64,000 nucleotides of DNA, taken from Pseudomonadota bacterium (GTDB lineage: Bacteria; Pseudomonadota; Alphaproteobacteria; Sphingomonadales; Sphingomonadaceae). The notes under the pieces were generated by a model. The model saw only the letters and a list, made by a program, of their open reading frames with translations. It was not told the origin of the DNA and ran no database searches. This document shows, piece by piece, positions 1-6,565 of the stretch; position 1 is the stretch's first letter; every line of letters begins with the position of its first letter. The stretch spans positions 62,001 to 126,000 of the forward strand of contig JAEXAY010000004.1 of assembly GCA_023457895.1 (NCBI GenBank), in the 5' to 3' direction. Both the position numbers and the translations under genes were made by a program.

Positions 1-1275
1 GCGACGCTGCTCGAGGCGATCGGCCACACGGTCACGCGCGAATATTATGTCAATGACGCGGGCGGGCAGGTCGATGTGCTCGCGCGCTCGGCGCATCTGC
101 GCTACCGCGAGGCGCTGGGTGAGGATATTGGCGAGATCCCGGAAGGGCTTTACCCCGGCGACTATCTGAAGCCGGTGGGGGAGCAACTGGCGGCCGAATA
201 TGGCGACAAGTTCGCCGCCGCGCTCGAAAGCGAATGGCTGGTGCCGTTCCGCAAGGCCGCGGTTGCCGCGATGATGGAGATGATCCGCGCGGACTTGAAG
301 CTGCTCGGCATCGAGCATGACCTGTTCTCGTCCGAGGCCGAATTGCAGGCGGCGGGCAAGCCCGAGGCCGCGGAGAAATGGTTGCGCGAGCATGACCTCG
401 TCTATGATGGCATGCTCGAAGCGCCGAAGGGCGAAATGCCCGAGGACTGGGAACCGGTCGAACTGCCACTGTTCCGCTCGACCAGCTATGGCGACGACCA
501 GGACCGGCCGATCAAAAAGTCCGATGGCAGCTGGACCTATTTCGGCGCCGACCTTGCCTATCACTACCAGAAGGCGCAGGCGTCGGACGAGCTGATCGAC
601 ATCTGGGGCGCCGACCATGCGGGAACGGTCAAGCGCATCCAGGCGGCGGTCGCCGCGCTCACCGGCGGCAAGACCCGCTTCGACGTGAAGCTGGTGCAGA
701 TGGTGCGGCTGCTGCGCGACGGCGAGCCGGTCAAGATGTCGAAGCGCGCGGGCAATTTCGTGACGCTCGCCGACGTGGTGCGCGAGGTCGGCAAGGACGT
801 GGTGCGCTTTACCATGCTCACCCGCAAGGCCGATGCGCAGATGGATTTCGACTTTGCGAAGGTGGTCGAGGCCTCGAAGGACAATCCGGTCTTCTATGTC
901 CAATATGCCCATGCGCGCATCCGCTCGCTGCACCGCAAGGCGGAGGAGGCGGAGATCGGCCTGTCGGCCATCGACCTTGCGCGCCTCAACGCGGACGAAC
1001 TGGCGCTGGTCAAGCTCGCCGCGCAGTTCCCGCGCATCGTCGATGGTGCCGCGGCGAATCGCGAGCCGCATCGAGTCGCTTTCTATCTTGGCGATCTCGC
1101 GGCGGCCTTTCACAGCCTCTACAATATGGGCAATGACCGGCCCGAACTGCGGATGATCGTGGTTAACGACCCGGTCATCACGGCAAGCAGGCTTTTCTTG
1201 GCCGCGGGAATCGGGCAGGTAATCCGGAATGGCCTGTCACTGATGGGGGTCGAGGCCGTCGAGGAGATGCAGTGA
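1..1275 (+). CDS. argS: Arginyl-tRNA synthetase (5' end outside window)
   Basis: Charges tRNA-Arg with arginine in the cytoplasm. The reading frame is open from base 1, so the N-terminal part of the class I catalytic fold, including HIGH, lies outside the window; 424 residues are visible. Near the visible start, REYYVNDAGGQ is a strong ArgRS signature. The second class I motif reads KMSKRAG at visible residues 245-251. The C-terminal part has the all-helical DALR anticodon-binding character and ends in the usual MGVE-type tail. The stop overlaps the start of the downstream SPOR gene (TGATG), so the two are probably co-transcribed. Identity is secure; only the 5' end is missing. Confidence 0.97.
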   Translation, partial: ATLLEAIGHTVTREYYVNDAGGQVDVLARSAHLRYREALGEDIGEIPEGLYPGDYLKPVGEQLAAEYGDKFAAALESEWLVPFRKAAVAAMMEMIRADLKLLGIEHDLFSSEAELQAAGKPEAAEKWLREHDLVYDGMLEAPKGEMPEDWEPVELPLFRSTSYGDDQDRPIKKSDGSWTYFGADLAYHYQKAQASDELIDIWGADHAGTVKRIQAAVAALTGGKTRFDVKLVQMVRLLRDGEPVKMSKRAGNFVTLADVVREVGKDVVRFTMLTRKADAQMDFDFAKVVEASKDNPVFYVQYAHARIRSLHRKAEEAEIGLSAIDLARLNADELALVKLAAQFPRIVDGAAANREPHRVAFYLGDLAAAFHSLYNMGNDRPELRMIVVNDPVITASRLFLAAGIGQVIRNGLSLMGVEAVEEMQ

Positions 1276-2021
1276 TGACGGAATATGGGCGTGCGGACGC
1301 ACCCGCCGATACGCTGGCGCTGGAAGAGGAAGACCGGCTTCCATGGCTGGAGGCGGTCGATAATACCGAGGATGAAAACGCGGTGTCGCCGGGGCGGCTG
1401 ATCGGGCTGGTGCTGGGCGGGCTCGGCGCGCTCGCGCTGCTCGTTGGCGCGATCTGGTGGATGCAGAGCCGCGGCGGCGCGTCGAACGGCGAGGGCGAAC
1501 TGATCGCGGCGGCCGAGGGCGACTATAAGGTTGCGCCCGCCGATCCCGGCGCCCGTACCTTCCAGGGCGAAGGCGATGCGAGCTTCAAGACCAGCCAGGG
1601 CGGTGAGGTCAACGGCAAGATCGACCCTACAAAGGCGCCCGAAGCGCCCGCAACCGCCGGGGCCGCGCCAGCGACCGCGTCGGCGCCTGCCGCCAAATCG
1701 GCCAGCGCTACGCCGGCCGATCCCAAGGCCGTCGTTCCGGGCAAGGGCCCGCCTGCCGCACCCGCCGCGCCTGCCGTTCCGGCGGGTACGGCAATGGTCC
1801 AGCTCGGCGCGTTCGATTCCGAAGCGGTGGCCAACAGCGCCTGGGCGAACATGTCGCGGCGCTTCGCCTTCCTCAAGGGCGCGAGCCACACCGTCACCGC
1901 GGCGACCGTCGGCGGCGGCACCGTCTATCGCCTGCGCGCCTCGGCGGGCAGCGCAGCACAGGCGGCCGACATCTGCGCGAGGATGAGCGCCGCCGGTGAA
2001 AACTGCATGGTCGTGCGCTAA
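1275..2021 (+). CDS. SPOR-domain membrane protein
   Basis: A 248-residue protein with an acidic cytoplasmic N-terminus, one membrane span at about residues 40-62 (LIGLVLGGLGALALLVGAIW), a long Ala/Pro-rich linker and a C-terminal SPOR domain starting near GTAMVQLGAF. SPOR domains bind septal peptidoglycan strands lacking stem peptides, so a division-site or wall-remodelling role is inferred. ATG 1275 overlaps the argS stop; a GTG three bases earlier is also possible. It lies between argS and nagZ, a cell-wall recycling gene. A terminator hairpin follows the gene. The exact function is unknown. Confidence 0.85.
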   Translation: MTEYGRADAPADTLALEEEDRLPWLEAVDNTEDENAVSPGRLIGLVLGGLGALALLVGAIWWMQSRGGASNGEGELIAAAEGDYKVAPADPGARTFQGEGDASFKTSQGGEVNGKIDPTKAPEAPATAGAAPATASAPAAKSASATPADPKAVVPGKGPPAAPAAPAVPAGTAMVQLGAFDSEAVANSAWANMSRRFAFLKGASHTVTAATVGGGTVYRLRASAGSAAQAADICARMSAAGENCMVVR

Positions 2022-2061
2022 ATCGGCAACAGCTTCTGCATAAACTGCTATAATCACGACG

Positions 2062-2102
2062 AAAGGGGCGGGCGCCGGTTTGCGGGGCCTGCCCTTTTTG
2101 TT
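2062..2102 (+). terminator. Rho-independent terminator after the SPOR gene
   Basis: A hairpin with arms at 2062-2073 and 2087-2098 (12 pairs including two G-U) is followed by a T-rich tract, TTTTTGTT. It sits 40 bases after the SPOR stop and before nagZ, so nagZ probably has its own promoter. Confidence 0.75.
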
Positions 2103-2141
2103 ATGCAGGACGCCGGTCGCACAGGCAGGATAGGGTGAGGC

Positions 2142-3152
2142 ATGAAGCCGGTAATTTTCGGTATGTCAGGTGAACAATTGACCGCCGACGAGCGCGCGTT
2201 TTTCAAGGCGTCGGAGCCTGCGGGCTATATATTGTTCGCGCGCAACATCGCGAGCAAGGCACAGGTGCGCGCGCTCACCGACGAGCTCCGCGCACTTCAC
2301 GGCCGCGACGATCTGGCGATCCTGATCGACCAGGAGGGCGGCCGCGTCGCCCGCATGAAGGCGCCGGTGTGGCCGGAATTTCCCGCAGGCGGCGTGTTCG
2401 ACGCGCTCTATGAAACCGCGCCCGCGAGCGCGATCGAGGCCGCGCGCGTCAATGCGCAGGCGCTTGCCACCATCCTGTCCGAAGTCGGCGTCACGGTGAA
2501 CTGCCTGCCGCTGCTCGACGTGCGCCAGCCCGATGCCGATCCGATCATGGGCGACCGCTGCCTCGGCATGGACCCGATGCGCGTCGCCGCGATCGGCCGC
2601 GCGATCCTCGACGGGCTGATTGCGGGCGGGGTGATGGGCGTCGTCAAGCATATGCCGGGGCATGGCCGCGCGACGGTCGACAGCCACAAGGAACTGCCGG
2701 TCGTGACCGCGCCCGACAATGAACTCCAGCACGACCTCGCCCCTTTTGCCGCGCTGAAGAACGCGCCGATGGGGATGACCGCGCATGTCGTCTATACCGC
2801 GTGGGACAAGCAACGCCCGGCGAGCCTTTCCCCCTTCATCATCGAAAAGATCATCCGCGAACGCATCGGCTTCGATGGCCTCCTCATGTCGGACGATCTC
2901 GACATGCAGGCGCTCTCGGGCTCGGTGCCCGACCGTGCGGTGGGCGTGGTCGATGCGGGCTGCGACCTTGCGCTCAACTGCTGGGGCCGGATGGACGAGA
3001 TGGTGGAGATGGCCGACCGCCTGCCCGATATCCGCCCCGAAAGCCGCGCCCGGCTCGACCGTGCGATGGCGCGGGTCGCGGGGCAGCGCCGCGAACTGCC
3101 GCCGCTTGCCGAACTGGTGGCCAAGCGCGACGCGCTGCTCGCGGTGGCCTGA
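2142..3152 (+). CDS. nagZ: Beta-N-acetylhexosaminidase (glycoside hydrolase family 3)
   Basis: A 336-residue cytoplasmic GH3 enzyme that removes GlcNAc from GlcNAc-1,6-anhydro-muropeptides during peptidoglycan recycling. The family motif KHMPGHG is at residues 169-175, and the segment with the expected catalytic Asp reads MSDDLDM at about 249-255. There is no signal peptide, as expected for NagZ. ATG 2142 fits the family start. The gene is followed 11 bases later by scpA. In other bacteria NagZ activity generates inducers of AmpC-type beta-lactamase; no such regulator is visible here. Confidence 0.95.
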   Translation: MKPVIFGMSGEQLTADERAFFKASEPAGYILFARNIASKAQVRALTDELRALHGRDDLAILIDQEGGRVARMKAPVWPEFPAGGVFDALYETAPASAIEAARVNAQALATILSEVGVTVNCLPLLDVRQPDADPIMGDRCLGMDPMRVAAIGRAILDGLIAGGVMGVVKHMPGHGRATVDSHKELPVVTAPDNELQHDLAPFAALKNAPMGMTAHVVYTAWDKQRPASLSPFIIEKIIRERIGFDGLLMSDDLDMQALSGSVPDRAVGVVDAGCDLALNCWGRMDEMVEMADRLPDIRPESRARLDRAMARVAGQRRELPPLAELVAKRDALLAVA

Positions 3153-3163
3153 CAAGGCGGGCG

Positions 3164-3937
3164 ATGGCGGACATCGACCTGTTCGAGGAGGATATCGCCA
3201 CCGGCACGCTCGCCGGCGAGGATGTGCTGCAGCTCAATATCGATGGCTGGGAAGGGCCGCTCGACCTGCTGCTCGCGCTCGCCCGCAACCAGAAGGTCGA
3301 CCTGAAGCAAATCTCGATCCTCGAACTGGTCGAGCAATATCTCGCCTATATCGAGGGCGCACGGGCGCTGAAGCTGGAGATCGCCGCCGATTATCTGGTG
3401 ATGGCGGCGTGGCTTGCCTATCTCAAATCCGGCCTGCTGCTGCCAAAGGACCCCACCGTCGATCCCTCGCCCGAGGAACTGGCGCTGCGGCTGCAACTGC
3501 GTCTCCAGCGCCTCAATGCGATGCGCGATGCGGGCGCGCGGCTGATGGGCCGCGACCGGCTGGGCCGCGACGTGTTTCCCAACGGGGCGCCGCAGGGGCT
3601 GCGCACGATCCGCAAGGCGCGCTGGGAATGTTCGCTGTTCGAACTGATGAGCGCCTATGGGCAGGTCCGGCTGCGCACCGAGCCGGTGGTCCACATGGTC
3701 GCGCGGCGTCCGGTAATGACGCTCGATGCCGCGATCGCGCGGGTCAGCCGCCTGATCGGCATCCACCTTGAATGGACCGCGCTTGAAGCCTTCCTGCCGC
3801 CCGAGTTCGAAGGCGAATTGCGCAAGTCGGCGCTGGCCTCGAGCTTCGTCGCCGCGCTCGAACTCGCGCGCACCGGCAAGCTCGACATAAGGCAGGACGG
3901 CGCGTTCGAGCCGCTTTACCTGAAGGCCGCGGGATGA
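3164..3937 (+). CDS. scpA: Segregation and condensation protein A
   Basis: The kleisin subunit of the bacterial SMC-ScpAB condensin, linking SMC heads for chromosome compaction and segregation. The 257-residue product has the conserved N-terminal ScpA motif (FEGPLDLLL-like, here WEGPLDLLLALA) and the C-terminal winged helix. I chose ATG 3164; the open frame extends upstream only as an overlap with nagZ. The start is 11 bases after nagZ. It is separated from its partner scpB by about 180 bases that contain a palindromic repeat. Confidence 0.95.
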   Translation: MADIDLFEEDIATGTLAGEDVLQLNIDGWEGPLDLLLALARNQKVDLKQISILELVEQYLAYIEGARALKLEIAADYLVMAAWLAYLKSGLLLPKDPTVDPSPEELALRLQLRLQRLNAMRDAGARLMGRDRLGRDVFPNGAPQGLRTIRKARWECSLFELMSAYGQVRLRTEPVVHMVARRPVMTLDAAIARVSRLIGIHLEWTALEAFLPPEFEGELRKSALASSFVAALELARTGKLDIRQDGAFEPLYLKAAG

Positions 3938-3966
3938 GTGGGTCGCTGTGGCAATCGCGTCTCCCA

Positions 3967-4095
3967 AATCCTCCCCGGTACGGGGAGGGGGACCATGCCA
4001 AGCATGGGGGAGGGGGCTCTCTGCCACGGCTGCGCTTGCGGACAACCCCCTCCGTCATGCCTTCGGCGTGCCACCTCCGCGCGCCGGGGAGGAAT
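3967..4095. repeat. Intergenic palindromic repeat between scpA and scpB
   Basis: Several GC-rich inverted segments lie here: CCTCCCCGG facing CGGGGAGG near 3970-3988, an ACCATGCCAAGCATGGG hairpin near 3992-4008, and matching CCCCCTCCGTCATGCC and CCGGGGAGG segments near 4046-4092. This resembles the REP-like elements scattered between genes in alphaproteobacteria. It separates two genes that are commonly adjacent. The long open frame through it, in phase with scpB, is probably not translated. Confidence 0.7.
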
Positions 4096-4121
4096 TATGG
4101 GCAGAGCGGCGAGGTATCGTC

Positions 4122-4718
4122 ATGATCTCCGATTTCGAACGTGGTGTCGAAGCCACGCTGTTTGCCGCCGAACAGCCGATGTCGCTTGCCGACCTCCAGG
4201 CCTATGTCGGCGAGCAGGGCGATCTCAAGGCGGCGCTCGCTGCCATCCGCGAACGCCACACCGGAACCGGCATCGAACTGGTCGAGCGCGGCGGGCGCTG
4301 GCATTTCCAGACCCCGGCGGACCTTGCCTATCTGCTCCGGCGCGAGCGCGAGGAGCCGCGCACGCTGACCCGCGCCGGGATGGAGGTGCTCGCCATCGTC
4401 GCCTATCATGAGCCCGTCAGCCGCGCCGAGATCGAGGCGATCCGCGGCGTCCAGACCTCGAAAGGCACGCTCGACGTGCTGATGGAGGCGGGCTGGGTGC
4501 GCCCCGCCGGGCGCCGCGAGGTGCCGGGCCGTCCGCTCATCTACAAGACCACGCCCGACTTTCTCACCCATTTCGGCCTCCAGTCGCGCCGCGACCTCCC
4601 CGGCATCGACGACCTGCGCGCGGCGGGGCTGCTCGATCCGGTCGACACCGCGATGGAGCAACTGGAACTTGAAACGGAAATCGAAACGGAACTGGAAAGT
4701 CGCGGCGAGAGCGACTAG
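4122..4718 (+). CDS. scpB: Segregation and condensation protein B
   Basis: A 198-residue partner of ScpA in the SMC condensin complex, made of two tandem winged-helix domains. Recognisable segments include the N-terminal EATLFAAEQPM (the usual EA.LF....P pattern) and the TRAGMEVLAIVAYHEPVSRAEI region with the RGV that follows. ATG 4122 matches the family start; the frame upstream runs through a repeat and is not conserved-looking. tatA follows after 47 bases. Confidence 0.94.
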   Translation: MISDFERGVEATLFAAEQPMSLADLQAYVGEQGDLKAALAAIRERHTGTGIELVERGGRWHFQTPADLAYLLRREREEPRTLTRAGMEVLAIVAYHEPVSRAEIEAIRGVQTSKGTLDVLMEAGWVRPAGRREVPGRPLIYKTTPDFLTHFGLQSRRDLPGIDDLRAAGLLDPVDTAMEQLELETEIETELESRGESD

Positions 4719-4765
4719 ATGGGGATAAACAGCGGCGCATTCAGGCGCCCGCACGGAGAAATGTC

Positions 4766-5041
4766 ATGGGTAGTTTGAGCATCTGGCACTGGCTGATTCT
4801 GGGCCTCGTCGTCCTGTTGCTGTTCGGCAAGGGCCGCTTTTCGGGGATGATGGGCGACGTCGCCAAGGGTCTCAAGGAATTCAAGAAGGGCATGGCCGAG
4901 GACGATGTACCGCCCGCGTCGACCACCCCCGGATCGACCACTAACGTCCCCCCGCGCATCGACAATGCGCCGCAGCAGCCTTCGGCCCAGCAGACCACGA
5001 TCGAGGGTCAGCCGGCGCAGCCGCACGATCCGCGCAGCTGA
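4766..5041 (+). CDS. tatA: Twin-arginine translocase subunit TatA
   Basis: The pore-forming subunit of the Tat pathway, which exports folded proteins carrying RR signal peptides. The 91-residue protein has one N-terminal membrane span (about 5-22), the conserved FG of LLLFGKGR at the hinge, and an amphipathic helix (MMGDVAKGLKEFKKGM) followed by a Pro/Gln-rich tail. SIWHW before the span is typical of alphaproteobacterial TatA. It is first in tatA-tatB-tatC. Confidence 0.95.
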   Translation: MGSLSIWHWLILGLVVLLLFGKGRFSGMMGDVAKGLKEFKKGMAEDDVPPASTTPGSTTNVPPRIDNAPQQPSAQQTTIEGQPAQPHDPRS

Positions 5042-5068
5042 TTAATCCGCGGGAGCGCCGCTTCGTAA

Positions 5069-5467
5069 ATGTTCGATATCGCGCCCACCGAATTGCTGGT
5101 CGTGGCGATCGTCGCGCTGGTGGTGATCGGCCCCAAGGACCTGCCCAAGGCGCTGCGCTTCATCGGCAACTGGGTCGGCAAGGCGCGGCGCATGGCCGCG
5201 CATTTCCGCGCCGGCGTTGATAACATGGTGCGCGAGGCCGAACTTGAGGACCTCAAGAAACAGTGGGAAGAGCAGAACCAGCGGATCATGGCGCAGTTTC
5301 CCAACGATGCCGACATGAACCCGGCGATGCGCGAGACCAATCCCGGTTTCCCGGCGGAAGGTCATAATCCGCCCGCCGCTGGCACGGGCGATGCGGCCGT
5401 TTCACCAGGCGCGGGCGACCCATCGCCGGCCGATCCGGCAGCGAGCGATAGCAGGCCGCTGCCATGA
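5069..5467 (+). CDS. tatB: Twin-arginine translocase subunit TatB
   Basis: A 132-residue protein with the TatB N-terminus (MFDIAPTELLVVAIVALVVI, a single span) and GPKDLPKALR at the hinge, then a charged helix and a Pro/Ala-rich tail. TatB forms the signal-peptide receptor with TatC. It starts 27 bases after tatA, and its stop overlaps the tatC start (ATGA), indicating coupled translation. Confidence 0.95.
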   Translation: MFDIAPTELLVVAIVALVVIGPKDLPKALRFIGNWVGKARRMAAHFRAGVDNMVREAELEDLKKQWEEQNQRIMAQFPNDADMNPAMRETNPGFPAEGHNPPAAGTGDAAVSPGAGDPSPADPAASDSRPLP

Positions 5468-6264
5468 ACGCACTGACCGACCCGCCCGCCGATCCTTACG
5501 CGCCGCTGCCGGACGATGATATCGACGACAGCAAGGCGCCGTTGCTCGACCATCTGGTCGAATTGCGGCGGCGGCTGTTATGGTCGCTCGCCGCGCTGCT
5601 GGTGGCGTTTCTCGGCTGTTTCTATTTCGCCGACCAGATTTTCGCCTTCCTCGTCCAGCCGCTGCTGCGGGCGGGGCAGGGCAAGCTCATCTACACCCAG
5701 CTGTTCGAAGCCTTTTTCGTCCAGGTGAAGGTCGCGTTGTTTTCCGCCTGCATGGTCGCCTTTCCGGTGGTTGCGATGCAGATCTGGAAATTCGTCGCGC
5801 CCGGGCTTTACCGCAACGAAAAGAAGGCGCTGCTGCCCTTCCTGTTCGCAACCCCGGTGCTGTTTATCGCGGGGGCGGCGCTGGCCTATTATTTCGTGAT
5901 CCCCACCGCGCTCCATTTCCTGCTCGGTTTCCAGGGCGATCTTGGCGGGGTCGAGCGCGAGGCGCTTCCCGCGATCGGCAATTACCTCACCTTCATCATG
6001 CAGTTCGTGATGGCGTTCGGCATCGCGTTCCAGCTGCCGATTCTCGTCATGCTGCTCGAGCGCGCGGGGATCGTCACCTTCGACCAGCTCAAGAGCGCGC
6101 GCCGCTACATGATCGTCGCCGCCTTCGCCATCGCTGCGGTTGCCACTCCGCCGGACCCGATCAGCCAGCTGATGCTCGCGATTCCGCTCTGCCTGCTCTA
6201 CGAAGTCGCCCTCATCGCCATCCGCATCACCGGCCGCAAGAAGCCAGCCGAAACCCCCGCCTGA
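5464..6264 (+). CDS. tatC: Twin-arginine translocase subunit TatC
   Basis: A 266-residue polytopic protein with six predicted membrane segments. The conserved N-terminal LLDHLVELRRRL motif, which contacts the twin-arginine signal, is at about residues 28-39, and the periplasmic FVAPGLYRNEK segment follows the second span. With TatB it recognises substrates in the inner membrane. The start overlaps the tatB stop. This is the last gene of the plus-strand run; a hairpin and repeats follow. Confidence 0.96.
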   Translation: MNALTDPPADPYAPLPDDDIDDSKAPLLDHLVELRRRLLWSLAALLVAFLGCFYFADQIFAFLVQPLLRAGQGKLIYTQLFEAFFVQVKVALFSACMVAFPVVAMQIWKFVAPGLYRNEKKALLPFLFATPVLFIAGAALAYYFVIPTALHFLLGFQGDLGGVEREALPAIGNYLTFIMQFVMAFGIAFQLPILVMLLERAGIVTFDQLKSARRYMIVAAFAIAAVATPPDPISQLMLAIPLCLLYEVALIAIRITGRKKPAETPA

Positions 6265-6266
6265 CC

Positions 6267-6288
6267 ACCCTCCCTTGCCAGGGAGGGT
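6267..6288 (+). terminator. Hairpin directly after tatC
   Basis: Perfect 8-bp arms, ACCCTCCC (6267-6274) and GGGAGGGT (6281-6288), with a six-base loop begin three bases after the tatC stop. No T-run follows, so it may slow or protect transcript ends rather than act as a classical terminator. It may also be a repeat unit. Confidence 0.4.
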
Positions 6289-6296
6289 AGAGAACG

Positions 6297-6369
6297 TACC
6301 CCTGCGAAGGCAGGGGTCCAGGGCGATCATGCGCTGCGCAACCCGCGGCTCCTGCCTGCGCAGGAGCAC
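6297..6369. repeat. Dispersed palindromic repeat (CCTGCCTGCGCAGG family)
   Basis: Two half elements, TACCCCTGCGAAGGCAGGGGTCC (6297-6319) and CTCCTGCCTGCGCAGGAG (6349-6366), flank a GC-rich spacer. The same architecture recurs at 39335-39413 in this window, which marks it as a dispersed element. Confidence 0.7.
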
Positions 6370-6370
6370 A

Positions 6371-6541
6371 ATGCAATTGCCAAATTATGAGGAAAAAAAC
6401 AGGCCCGACGCGCTTACAAAAGGGGGAGGAAGCGCAGCCGGGCCTATATATCTGGATGACGAGAGCGGGGGGCTAAGTGCGCCATCCGAACTATATAAAG
6501 CACGGGCGCTGCATTGGTTCCGCCAAAACAATGTAAAATGA
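6371..6541 (+). CDS. Possible 56-residue protein; doubtful
   Basis: An open frame from ATG 6371 gives 56 residues beginning MQLPNYEEKNRP and ending RQNNVK. An AGGAG stands five bases upstream of the ATG, although it belongs to the repeat just before. The frame crosses a strong hairpin (arms 6401-6415 and 6430-6445). Composition is less biased than the surrounding GC-rich shadows. I do not recognise it, and it may equally be untranslated structured RNA. No neighbour suggests a role. Confidence 0.25.
   Translation: MQLPNYEEKNRPDALTKGGGSAAGPIYLDDESGGLSAPSELYKARALHWFRQNNVK
6401..6445 (+). other. Strong stem-loop of unknown function
   Basis: Outer arms AGGCCCG/CGGGCCT and inner arms GCGCTT/AAGCGC are separated by small bulges and close a 14-base purine-rich loop containing GGGGGAGG. 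No T-run follows directly. It could be a structured RNA element or a terminator-like stem between tatC and the minus-strand receptor gene. Confidence 0.4.
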
Positions 6542-6565
6542 TTCTTTTTTTGACTTTTTTATGCG

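Noticed and set aside
1119..2166. 312-residue minus-strand ORF opposite the SPOR gene
   Set aside because: Gly/Arg-rich shadow without start signals; the SPOR protein and terminator are on the plus strand.
3967..4095. CRISPR array
   Set aside because: The repeated segments are inverted, few and irregularly spaced; no direct repeats with uniform spacers and no cas genes.
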